Assembly (NCBI GenBank): GCA_023246535.1
Contig: JAHFIF010000086.1
Span: 1-5,016 of the forward strand
Source of the DNA: a bacterium
Lineage (GTDB): Bacteria > Patescibacteriota > Patescibacteriia > CAIQCM01
Reading direction: 5' to 3'
Length of the DNA stretch: 5,016 nt
Below, in pieces: positions 1 to 5,016 of the stretch. The first letter of the stretch is position 1. Every line of letters begins with the position of its first letter. The notes below the pieces were generated by a model, which did no database searches, was not told where the DNA came from, and saw only the letters and a list, made by a program, of their open reading frames with translations. A program made the position numbers and the translations under genes.

Positions 1-2003
1 GGCGCCTCGGCGCGCGCGGCGAGCGAACGCAAAAGCGCGTCGCCGCCCTGGCCGCCGAAGATCGCCTTTTGCGAATAGCGGATGATCGATTCGACGCGCG
101 CATGATACGGCGAGTCTTGGTCGCGGTAGGCCGGCGCCGCCATCAATTTGAGCAGCGTCGCAAATCGCTCCGCGGCTTTTTCATAGCCGACCGCGGCGTC
201 CGCCAGCTTGACCATCAATTCGGCGCGGAATTCGCCTTCCGATATTTTCCGCGCGGAAAGCATCTTGTTAAGCTCGCCTGATTCGCGCAAGTCGTCCAGG
301 ATCAAGCGAAAATCCTCCAATTCGGCAATGCCGGCATTGAAGACCAATTCCGTCGGCGCGTAATCGAACCGCGAATCGCCGGTTAACCGTTTGTCCCCCG
401 TTTGCTCGCGCAAGCCGGCCAAATCCGGAATGCGGCCGGTCTTTTCATTCAAATCATGGAGCGCCGCGACAAAACGCCTGGCCTCGGCGCGCCCGCCTTC
501 GATGCGCACCGCAAATTCATCGCCGCCGTAGCGGTAGGCTTCGCCGACGACGCCGGCCTCATCAAAGGCGCGCTCCAAAAGATCGGCAGCCGTTCGCAAG
601 GCCGCGTCGCCGACGCTGCGCCCGCCCGCATCGTTGAAATACTTGAGAAAGCCCATGTCGACAAAAACCACCGCTGCCTCGGCGCCGCGTTCCTGCGCTT
701 CCGTAACCTGCGCGTTCCACTCGCTGTAAAAACGGCCGCGCTCCAGCAGTCCGGTGCCGCGGTCGCGGCGCGCCGCCTCGATCGCGTAAGCCTTGCGCTC
801 GGCCCCTTCCCATTTGGTGCCGCGCGCCGCCGCCATTTTATCCCGCGCTTGGGCAAGCCGTGACAGCCCCTTGGTCGTGCGCGGCACGACGGCGATCTTT
901 TGATCGCGGTCGATCGTTTCGTGCGGACGCGCGCCGGCTTCCGCCTCCAAATCCTTGCTGATCGCGAGCAAGCGGACGTTGACCAAATATTTCTCGAACT
1001 CGGCGAATTTTCGATCCTCGGCAAAGCGCGCGCGGGCCGCGTTGACCGCCAGCAATTCGACCACTTCGCGGAAACCGGGTCGATCATATTCGGCGCGCAC
1101 CGCTTCCGCCGAATCAAGCGGCGTCCCCTCCAAACTCTTTCGCAAATAATTGTTAAAAAATATTTCCGCTTCCGCCGGATCCGCGCTTTTGATCTTTTCA
1201 ACGGCGCGATCGATCTTGGTCACGAATTTGGCGACTTCCAAATTATAATCGGCCGCGCGCTGCAGCGCGGCCACCGTGTCGACGGCCAAGTCGAGCGGAT
1301 TGTCGGTTGCGGTCGCATGCGCTGCGTCGACGCTCATCATCGTCTCAAAAACCTCGCGCAGATCGACGCTCACGACCGCGAGCGGCGGCGGCTCGACCGG
1401 CGGCTTGACCCGCGCGTAATCGCCCATGTCGAGGCTGGCGTTCACGAGCGCCGCGTTAATGTCCCTGACCTCTTCATCGGTCGCGCCGTCGAGTTCGACG
1501 CAAAACTCGTTTCCGCCGTAGCGAAAAATATTCTTTTCGCCCGCCCGCGCCTCCCCGAGCCGCGCCGAACAAACCGCGTCGATCGCCTTGATCGCCGCCG
1601 CCAAACCGGCATCCCCGGCCGCTTGGCTGTGCCCTTCCTTATTAAGACGGTCGAGCTCGTTGACCGCGACGAAGATATAACGTTTTTCCGCCAATTCCCG
1701 CGGCAAACCGTTCTCGCCCGGTTCCGCCCGATCAGCCCGGTCAAAAGCCTCGATCATGCCTCTTTCAAAACGTTTGAATTTAAAAGCGCCGGCGTTGTCA
1801 TGTTCCGCCCGATAAAGTTCGACCGACAATTTTGCCTCAAGGCAGCGCGGGTCGCCGTCGCACTTTTCCGCACCGACCTCGTCCTCGATCTTTTTAAAAT
1901 CGCTTTCCAGATCATTGAGCGATCGTAAAAATTTTTCCTCGCTGCGGAGATCGTGATCGTTCTCGTCGGCTTCGAATTTATTTTTTTTGAACGCGGGCGT
2001 CAT
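1..2003 (-). CDS. Tandem GGDEF-domain protein (probable diguanylate cyclase), 3' end cut by window edge
   Basis: An open frame of 667 codons starts at ATG 2003-2001 and leaves the window without a stop. Residues 1-82 are charged and probably helical or coiled coil; no signal peptide or membrane segment is seen, so the protein is probably cytosolic. GGDEF domain 1 (about 105-262) keeps Asn121, Gly124-His125 and Gly130-Asp131, but its signature is YGGNEF (162-167) and Ala113 stands where the metal-binding Asp is expected, so it is probably inactive. A helical linker (about 263-410) leads to GGDEF domain 2 (about 413-615), with GTGLLER (416-422), Asp449, Lys454, Asn457, Gly465-Asp466, YGGDEF (492-497) and the late Ala-Asp helix (601-602). 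This domain could make c-di-GMP from two GTP. The usual RxxD inhibitory site is absent: residues 484-487 are GVVG. An in-frame ATG at 1757 (Met83) is a less likely start. The domain calls are firm; the enzyme activity is inferred. Confidence 0.88.
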   Translation of the reverse strand, partial: MTPAFKKNKFEADENDHDLRSEEKFLRSLNDLESDFKKIEDEVGAEKCDGDPRCLEAKLSVELYRAEHDNAGAFKFKRFERGMIEAFDRADRAEPGENGLPRELAEKRYIFVAVNELDRLNKEGHSQAAGDAGLAAAIKAIDAVCSARLGEARAGEKNIFRYGGNEFCVELDGATDEEVRDINAALVNASLDMGDYARVKPPVEPPPLAVVSVDLREVFETMMSVDAAHATATDNPLDLAVDTVAALQRAADYNLEVAKFVTKIDRAVEKIKSADPAEAEIFFNNYLRKSLEGTPLDSAEAVRAEYDRPGFREVVELLAVNAARARFAEDRKFAEFEKYLVNVRLLAISKDLEAEAGARPHETIDRDQKIAVVPRTTKGLSRLAQARDKMAAARGTKWEGAERKAYAIEAARRDRGTGLLERGRFYSEWNAQVTEAQERGAEAAVVFVDMGFLKYFNDAGGRSVGDAALRTAADLLERAFDEAGVVGEAYRYGGDEFAVRIEGGRAEARRFVAALHDLNEKTGRIPDLAGLREQTGDKRLTGDSRFDYAPTELVFNAGIAELEDFRLILDDLRESGELNKMLSARKISEGEFRAELMVKLADAAVGYEKAAERFATLLKLMAAPAYRDQDSPYHARVESIIRYSQKAIFGGQGGDALLRSLAARAEA

Positions 2004-2011
2004 ACGTTTAC

Positions 2012-2020
2012 AGTGTATCA
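2012..2020 (-). promoter_or_regulatory. Extended -10 promoter element of the GGDEF gene
   Basis: On the minus strand this reads TGATACACT, an extended -10 (TGn plus TACACT). No good -35 is found at 17 bp; the hexamer there is TTTTTA. The predicted transcription start is about 2 nt before the ATG at 2003, so the transcript would be leaderless or nearly so, which fits the absence of a Shine-Dalgarno sequence. Confidence 0.45.
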
Positions 2021-2041
2021 CTCGCGCGCCAAGATAAAAAG

Positions 2042-2050
2042 TTATGCACA
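2042..2050 (+). promoter_or_regulatory. DnaA-box-like 9-mer
   Basis: The sequence TTATGCACA matches the DnaA box consensus TTATNCACA at every fixed position. It lies between the two divergent promoters, next to the AT-rich plus-strand promoter. It is a single copy with no cluster of boxes and no dnaA or dnaN gene nearby, so it does not mark an origin. It could be a regulatory DnaA site or a chance match. Confidence 0.3.
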
Positions 2051-2063
2051 GTGCGCCGCACGC

Positions 2064-2092
2064 GCGACATTTACAAAAAAATGTGATATAAT
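2064..2092 (+). promoter_or_regulatory. Strong sigma70-type promoter of the lysine-rich peptide gene
   Basis: The -35 hexamer GCGACA (2064-2069, 4 of 6 consensus) is followed by a 17-bp spacer and a perfect -10 TATAAT (2087-2092). TG one base upstream makes it a full extended -10, TGATATAAT. Transcription should start near 2099, giving a leader of about 77 nt before the peptide start codon. The nearby TTTACA (2070-2075) resembles a -35 but lies only 11 bp from the -10. Confidence 0.75.
2067..2084. repeat. Inverted repeat inside the promoter spacer (possible operator)
   Basis: ACATTT (2067-2072) and AAATGT (2079-2084) form a perfect 6-bp inverted repeat separated by 6 nt. It overlaps the end of the -35, fills most of the spacer and touches the TG of the extended -10, a typical place for a repressor site. 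The arms are short and AT-rich, so chance is possible. Confidence 0.3.
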
Positions 2093-2131
2093 TATTTTAA
2101 CGTGCATCGTTCTCTCGCACGATTCACTCGA

Positions 2132-2146
2132 TCGAGCTCAGCTCGA
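2132..2146 (+). other. Hairpin in the 5' leader of the lysine-rich peptide mRNA
   Basis: TCGAGC and GCTCGA pair as a 6-bp stem with a TCA loop, 12 nt before the Shine-Dalgarno sequence. A second weaker stem, CGTGC/GCACG (2101-2105 with 2117-2121), lies at the predicted 5' end of the transcript. The leader could stabilise the mRNA. No known riboswitch or leader-RNA motif was recognised. Confidence 0.35.
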
Positions 2147-2158
2147 CGAGAAAAAAAG

Positions 2159-2168
2159 AAAGGAGGTG
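2159..2168 (+). promoter_or_regulatory. Perfect Shine-Dalgarno sequence
   Basis: AAAGGAGGTG is fully complementary to the usual 16S rRNA 3' tail and sits 7 nt before the ATG at 2176. It fixes the start of the lysine-rich peptide. The other genes in the window lack a recognisable Shine-Dalgarno sequence. Confidence 0.9.
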
Positions 2169-2175
2169 TGTTCAC

Positions 2176-2274
2176 ATGGCAAAGAAGATCAAGAAAGCGA
2201 AGAAGGCAGTGAAGAAGACCAAGAAGGTCGCGAAGAAGACCGCGAAGCGCAAGGCGAAGAAGTCCAAGCGCTAA
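2176..2274 (+). CDS. 32-residue lysine-rich, histone-H1-like basic peptide
   Basis: The gene starts at ATG 2176, set by a perfect Shine-Dalgarno sequence, and stops at TAA 2272-2274. The product has 32 residues: 17 Lys, 2 Arg and 6 Ala, the rest mainly Val, Thr, Ile and Ser, with no acidic or aromatic residue. Lys-Lys pairs recur every 3-4 residues, as in the tails of histone H1-like and AlgP/Hc1-like bacterial proteins. Such peptides are thought to bind DNA or RNA without sequence specificity, so a nucleoid role is likely but inferred. Sixteen of 17 lysines use AAG, whereas the downstream genes use AAA freely, a bias expected of high expression or of avoiding poly-A slippage. With its own strong promoter and terminator it forms a single-gene unit. 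A ribosome-associated role is also possible. Confidence 0.85.
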   Translation: MAKKIKKAKKAVKKTKKVAKKTAKRKAKKSKR

Positions 2275-2280
2275 ATAAAC

Positions 2281-2308
2281 GCCCCGCCCTGCGGGGCTTT
2301 ATTTTTTT
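2281..2308 (+). terminator. Rho-independent terminator after the lysine-rich peptide gene
   Basis: The 7-bp all-GC stem GCCCCGC/GCGGGGC (2281-2287, 2291-2297) has a CCT loop and is followed by TTTA and seven T. It begins 6 nt after the stop codon. This is a strong intrinsic terminator that closes a one-gene transcript. Confidence 0.93.
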
Positions 2309-2349
2309 AAACCGAAACGAAAAAGTTTTTCCGCTTGACGCGAACATGA

Positions 2350-2377
2350 TTGACAAAACATTTGCCGGTGGTACGGT
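2350..2377 (+). promoter_or_regulatory. Probable promoter of the winged-helix protein gene
   Basis: A perfect -35 TTGACA (2350-2355) lies 16 bp from TACGGT (2372-2377), which is weak as a -10 but preceded by TG in the extended position (TGGTACGGT). Transcription would start near 2384, leaving a leader of about 17 nt, rich in A and without a Shine-Dalgarno sequence. TAAAAT (2378-2383) is an alternative -10, but its 22-bp spacer is too long. Confidence 0.5.
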
Positions 2378-2400
2378 TAAAATGACATAAACAAAAAAAT

Positions 2401-2817
2401 ATGGAGGACGTAAATCAAAATACCAACGCGGGCGGTTTTAAAGATTACGTTTTTACCGACATTGTTTCGACCCTGAAAGAGAAGATCGGCACCTGCCGCT
2501 TTCCGCCGCCGGCCTACGACCCGGTCGCGCACAAGATCGGTTTTGCCGGCGTCGAGATCCAGATCCCCTACAACTCCGACCAGGACCTGCTCTGCAAAAC
2601 GATCCTCAAAAGCGCCGCGACCATGCGTAAAGAATGGTCCTGGGACGAAATGCTCGAAAAATGGGGCGAGGACGCCACGCCGGGCAAGGGCTGGCGCACC
2701 GTTTATAACGCCGGCCGCGAGATCAACAACAAGGTGGCGACGGAAACCACCGTGAAGGACCTGCTCCTGGTCCGAAAACTGTCGATCGCCGTCAATCCAA
2801 AATTCGCCCGAGGTTAG
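2401..2817 (+). CDS. Small protein with an OmpR/PhoB-like winged-helix domain (putative DNA-binding)
   Basis: This 138-residue protein has no family assignment that I can make with certainty. From about residue 44 its layout follows the OmpR/PhoB DNA-binding domain: a short strand pair (46-55, IGFAGVEIQI), helix 1 (60-71), helix 2 (80-89, with WDEMLEKW), a candidate recognition helix (98-112, WRTVYNAGREINNKV) and a C-terminal hairpin or wing (121-133, LLLVRKLSIAVNP). There is no receiver domain; residues 1-43 are short and of unknown role. The ATG at 2401 is the only possible start near the promoter. GGAGG occurs inside the gene at 2403-2407, downstream of the start, so it cannot act as the Shine-Dalgarno sequence for it. 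Own promoter and terminator indicate a single-gene unit. A transcription factor is plausible; targets are unknown. The gene itself is well supported, the fold moderately. Confidence 0.78.
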   Translation: MEDVNQNTNAGGFKDYVFTDIVSTLKEKIGTCRFPPPAYDPVAHKIGFAGVEIQIPYNSDQDLLCKTILKSAATMRKEWSWDEMLEKWGEDATPGKGWRTVYNAGREINNKVATETTVKDLLLVRKLSIAVNPKFARG

Positions 2818-2836
2818 ACAACTTTAAACAACCGGA

Positions 2837-2870
2837 AAAAAAGTAAGCTGAATGAACAGCTTACTTTTTT
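2837..2870 (+). terminator. Strong intrinsic terminator with A/T-flanked stem
   Basis: GTAAGCTG (2843-2850) pairs with CAGCTTAC (2857-2864) around an AATGAA loop. Six A before and six T after extend the pairing to 14 bp. It lies 19 nt after the winged-helix gene and separates it from the following operon. The A and T tracts make it symmetric, so it could also stop minus-strand transcription. Confidence 0.93.
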
Positions 2871-2885
2871 CATACCTAAATAAAA

Positions 2886-2914
2886 GCGACTTAAACGGCA
2901 AAAAATGATAGAAT
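2886..2914 (+). promoter_or_regulatory. Extended -10 promoter of the receiver/PAS operon
   Basis: TGATAGAAT (2906-2914) is an extended -10 with TG plus TAGAAT (5 of 6 consensus). At 17 bp upstream is GCGACT (2886-2891), a weak -35 much like the GCGACA of the promoter at 2064. The -10 ends 4 nt before the ATG at 2919, so the transcript is probably leaderless. Confidence 0.6.
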
Positions 2915-2918
2915 TCAT

Positions 2919-3380
2919 ATGTTCATTAACGCCGCCGCATCAATTTTTATAATACTCGCCGCCGCCTGCTTTGCGATCGTGGTCATTTTTACGGCCAACG
3001 ACAGCCGAGCAAACAAAAAACGGCGCGGATCAAGAAACGCCCCGCTGGCATATGAAAGCATCCCGTCTCGCGAACGCGTCTTCTACGAGATCACCAGCGA
3101 CATCGTCGCACAAATGCGCTACCGTATCGGGGACAAAGCCCTTGAGCTCGCCAGCAAGGTTCGCGGCCTCAAGATCGATCGGTCAACCGGGCGAATAACC
3201 AAAATCACCAAAGACCCGGCCGAGGTCATCGCCGTCCTTATTTACCAATACGAAAAATGCCTCGGCATAAAAATAATCACCACTCCGGAACCGCTTGGCA
3301 AAGACATGGCCCCCGTCCTCAGGCCGGTCAACCAGAACCTTTCGATCATCGAAAAATATTTCAAACCTAATTCCAAATGA
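2919..3380 (+). CDS. Small membrane-anchored protein of unknown function, first gene of the operon
   Basis: The product has 153 residues. One hydrophobic segment (about 4-26) is followed by a basic stretch (30-39, with KKRR), which by the positive-inside rule places the rest in the cytoplasm; no signal-peptidase site is evident. A compact domain (about 52-118) appears to be helical, then a short hairpin (KIDRSTGRITKI, 85-96), then a helix (100-115) containing YQYEKCLG. The tail (119-153) is proline-containing and ends in a helix. I do not recognise the family. No catalytic motif, HAMP or kinase domain is visible. The gene has its own promoter, and its TGA stop lies 1 nt before the receiver gene, so it is probably co-translated with it. 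It may be a membrane tether or sensory partner of the receiver and PAS protein; that is inference from position only. Confidence 0.82.
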   Translation: MFINAAASIFIILAAACFAIVVIFTANDSRANKKRRGSRNAPLAYESIPSRERVFYEITSDIVAQMRYRIGDKALELASKVRGLKIDRSTGRITKITKDPAEVIAVLIYQYEKCLGIKIITTPEPLGKDMAPVLRPVNQNLSIIEKYFKPNSK

Positions 3381-3381
3381 T

Positions 3382-3783
3382 ATGCGCGTCTTGATCGTCG
3401 ACAATGACATCAATACCGTTGAAACGTTAAAAGCTTCCTTAAGCGGGGAAAAAGACTTGACCATCGACACGGCCTACGGCGGCAAAGAGGCCTTGGGGAA
3501 AATGACCGCCAACCCCGATTACGCCTTGCTGGTGCTCGACATCATGATGCCGGAGGTGAGCGGCATTGACGTTTGCGCCGCCATGGTCGGCAGCGAAAAG
3601 ATGCGCCGCATTCCCGTCTTGCTCGTTTCGGCGCTGCCGATCGAGTCGAAAGAATTCCAATTGTCGCTCAATAAATTCAACGAACTCGCCGTGATCAAAG
3701 ACGTCATGGAAAAACCTTTCGCGATGAACGATTTCATCGCCAAGGTCCGAGCGATCGTCGACGGCGCGAAGCCGGTCCGATAG
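3382..3783 (+). CDS. Stand-alone receiver-domain response regulator (CheY-like)
   Basis: The 133-residue protein is one receiver domain. Asp7 with Asn8 and Asp9 forms the acidic patch, Asp53 (VLDIMMPEVSG) is the phosphoacceptor, Ser83 (LLVSAL) replaces the usual switch Thr/Ser, and Lys111-Pro112-Phe113 is the conserved lysine motif. The aromatic switch residue before Lys appears to be Val108. There is no output domain, so it should signal by protein contact or by passing phosphate on. The ATG at 3382 was chosen because the receiver fold begins there (MRVLIVDND) and it lies 1 nt after the preceding stop; extending to the in-frame ATG at 3295 adds only shadow sequence of the upstream gene. No Shine-Dalgarno sequence is seen, so translational coupling is likely. 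The PAS protein encoded next is the probable phosphodonor. Confidence 0.95.
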   Translation: MRVLIVDNDINTVETLKASLSGEKDLTIDTAYGGKEALGKMTANPDYALLVLDIMMPEVSGIDVCAAMVGSEKMRRIPVLLVSALPIESKEFQLSLNKFNELAVIKDVMEKPFAMNDFIAKVRAIVDGAKPVR

Positions 3784-3784
3784 T

Positions 3785-5016
3785 ATGGCGACAGCAAAAA
3801 AACGCGCCGGCAAAGCGCTTATGCGCGGCAGCGCCGATTGGTGCGCGCTTTTGGCGTCGCAGTTCGAAACGACGCTCGACGGCATCTTGGCGGTCGGACC
3901 GAAAGGGGAAATATTAACCAAAAACCGCCAATTCGGACGCTTGTGGCGCCTCCCCAAAAAAATCCTCGCGACCGGGAAGGATAGCGAGCTGCTTGCCGCC
4001 GTTCTCGACAAATTGACCGACCCCGACGCCTTTGTCCGCAAGGTCAAATATCTTTACGCCCACCGCGATGAAAAAAGTTTCGACCAGCTGGCGCTGGCCG
4101 ACGGACGGGTCTTTGACCGCTTTTCGGCGCCGATCAGGCATAAAAAACGCTATATTGGAAGAATCTGGTATTTCCGCGACTCGACGGAAAAACTGGCGGC
4201 GCAAAAAAGCGCCGCGTCATATAAAAACGAATTCCATGCGCTCTTTAACGATATCGCCGATCCGATCTTCATTTTGAACGCGGCCGGCAAATTTCTCGAG
4301 GTCAACGACGCGGCCTGGATATCGCTCGGTTATACCCGCAAGCAACTGCTCAAAATGACGGCCAAGGACATTGCCTCCCCCGCGACGCGGACGGCCGCGG
4401 CCGCCAAGGTCCGCATGGTCGCCACGGCGGGCGCGGCAACCTTCCCGACCGAACACATGACCAAATCAGGAAAAATCATCCCCGTCGAGATCAACGCCCG
4501 GACGATCTTTTTTAACGACCAGCCCGCGATCATCGCCGTCTGCCGCGACCTTTCGGAACGTCGGATGATCCACAGCCTCACGAAAAAAGCCGCGACCGAA
4601 GAAAATAAATTCCGGACGATCTTCAACAGCGCCGGCGACGCGGTTTTTATCATGCCCGAAAGCAACGTTTACGACAAAAAATTCATCGATGTCAACGCAA
4701 CCGCCTGTCAAAAATTGGGCTACAGCCGCGAGGAGCTCCTTAACATGACGCCGCGCGATCTTGAATTCAGGACGGAGCCGACCGCTTTCGACCGAATCCT
4801 CGCCGAACGCGTCGAACAAATGAAAAAACAAGGCATCCTGTTCTTCCAGGTCGAAATGCGCGCCAAAGACGGGCGAACCGTTCCGTTCGAACTGATCAGC
4901 CGCGTCGCGGAATTTTCCGACCCCAAGATCATGGTCTGCGTCGCCCGCGACATGACCGACATCAAAAAGATCCGCGAGCTTCAGGAGCAAAAAGCCCTCC
5001 AGGAAGATTTTCTGAA
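3785..5016 (+). CDS. Triple-PAS sensor protein, probable histidine kinase, 3' end cut by window edge
   Basis: The frame has 410 complete codons and no stop. Three PAS domains are visible: PAS1 about 20-135 (ETTLDGILAV, then RVFDRFSAPI and IWYFRDSTE), PAS2 about 146-259 (DPIFILNAAGKFLEVN, LGYTRKQLL, CRDLSERR) and PAS3 about 276-393 (FRTIFNSAGDAVFIM, VNATACQKLGYSREELL, ARDMTDIKK). After PAS3 a charged helix (394-410, ending LQEDFL) resembles the lead-in to a HisKA dimerisation helix, but the phosphoacceptor His lies beyond the edge. No membrane segment is seen, so the sensor is probably cytosolic and could bind small ligands or cofactors through its PAS domains. ATG 3785 lies 1 nt after the receiver stop, the same spacing as at the previous junction; ATG 3821 (Met13) is an alternative. 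Instead of a kinase, the missing C-terminus could be a GGDEF, EAL or other output domain. Confidence 0.92.
   Translation, partial: MATAKKRAGKALMRGSADWCALLASQFETTLDGILAVGPKGEILTKNRQFGRLWRLPKKILATGKDSELLAAVLDKLTDPDAFVRKVKYLYAHRDEKSFDQLALADGRVFDRFSAPIRHKKRYIGRIWYFRDSTEKLAAQKSAASYKNEFHALFNDIADPIFILNAAGKFLEVNDAAWISLGYTRKQLLKMTAKDIASPATRTAAAAKVRMVATAGAATFPTEHMTKSGKIIPVEINARTIFFNDQPAIIAVCRDLSERRMIHSLTKKAATEENKFRTIFNSAGDAVFIMPESNVYDKKFIDVNATACQKLGYSREELLNMTPRDLEFRTEPTAFDRILAERVEQMKKQGILFFQVEMRAKDGRTVPFELISRVAEFSDPKIMVCVARDMTDIKKIRELQEQKALQEDFL

Noticed and set aside
449..1201. A 250-codon minus-strand ORF
   Set aside because: It is a different frame of the GGDEF gene, extremely Arg-rich, while the overlapping frame has both GGDEF signatures and stays open for 667 codons.
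900..1928. A 342-codon plus-strand ORF, the longest ATG-to-stop frame in the left part
   Set aside because: It is antisense to the tandem GGDEF gene, rich in Arg and Phe with no recognisable domain, and arises from GC-rich codons on the opposite strand.
2004..2175. Possible replication origin, given the DnaA box and AT-rich stretch
   Set aside because: There is only one DnaA box, no repeat cluster and no replication gene; the AT-rich part is explained by the promoter.
2176..2274. AAG-rich tract as a simple tandem repeat
   Set aside because: The codons vary (Ala, Val, Thr, Arg, Ser) without a fixed unit, and start, stop and Shine-Dalgarno sequence show that it is a gene.
1953..2390. A 145-codon plus-strand ORF covering the promoter, the basic peptide gene and the terminator
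   Set aside because: It runs through a strong promoter, Shine-Dalgarno sequence and terminator in another frame; its Glu-rich part is only the frame-shifted reading of the Lys codons.
3295..3381. N-terminal extension of the receiver gene to ATG 3295
   Set aside because: The extra 29 residues overlap the upstream gene and look like shadow translation; the receiver fold begins exactly at ATG 3382.
3439..4047. A 202-codon minus-strand ORF
   Set aside because: It is antisense to the receiver and PAS genes, both of which have clear domain motifs in the plus-strand frame.
4466..4990. A 174-codon minus-strand ORF
   Set aside because: It is antisense to PAS2 and PAS3, with low-complexity Asp/Phe/Val composition and no domain of its own.

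Overview
The window is bacterial DNA of moderately high GC content, read with the standard bacterial code: TAA, TAG and TGA all end genes and no reading frame needs TGA as a sense codon. The source organism cannot be named from the sequence. A very short lysine-rich peptide, compact intergenic regions, few-domain signalling proteins and apparently leaderless genes would suit an uncultured lineage such as Patescibacteria/CPR, but this is a weak inference.

Left part (1-2003, minus strand): one long gene, cut by the left edge, encodes a soluble protein with two GGDEF domains. The first is degenerate (GGNEF, no metal-binding Asp). The second keeps the GGDEF motif and most diguanylate cyclase residues, but has no product-inhibition site. 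Large plus-strand and other minus-strand ORFs here are shadows of this gene.

Divergent control region (2004-2175): a minus-strand extended -10 lies just upstream of the GGDEF start. A plus-strand promoter with a perfect TGATATAAT element drives the next gene. Between them lies a perfect DnaA-box 9-mer, and an inverted repeat sits between the -35 and -10 of the plus promoter.

Centre (2176-2308): a 32-residue peptide with 17 lysines, of the histone-H1-like or nucleoid-associated type, has a near-ideal promoter, Shine-Dalgarno sequence and terminator. It looks like a highly expressed single-gene unit.

2350-2870: a second single-gene unit with its own promoter and a strong terminator. It encodes a 138-residue protein whose middle and C-terminal parts fit an OmpR/PhoB-like winged helix with no receiver domain.

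2886-5016: a tightly packed operon with 1-nt gaps between genes. It encodes a small membrane-anchored protein of unknown function, a stand-alone receiver (CheY-like) and a soluble protein with three PAS domains that runs off the right edge and is probably a histidine kinase.

The window is thus a signalling locus: a c-di-GMP-type protein on one strand, a PAS/receiver phosphotransfer operon on the other, and a basic DNA-binding peptide and a putative winged-helix protein between them. A direct functional link between these units is inference. No tRNA, rRNA, CRISPR array, insertion sequence or attachment site was seen.
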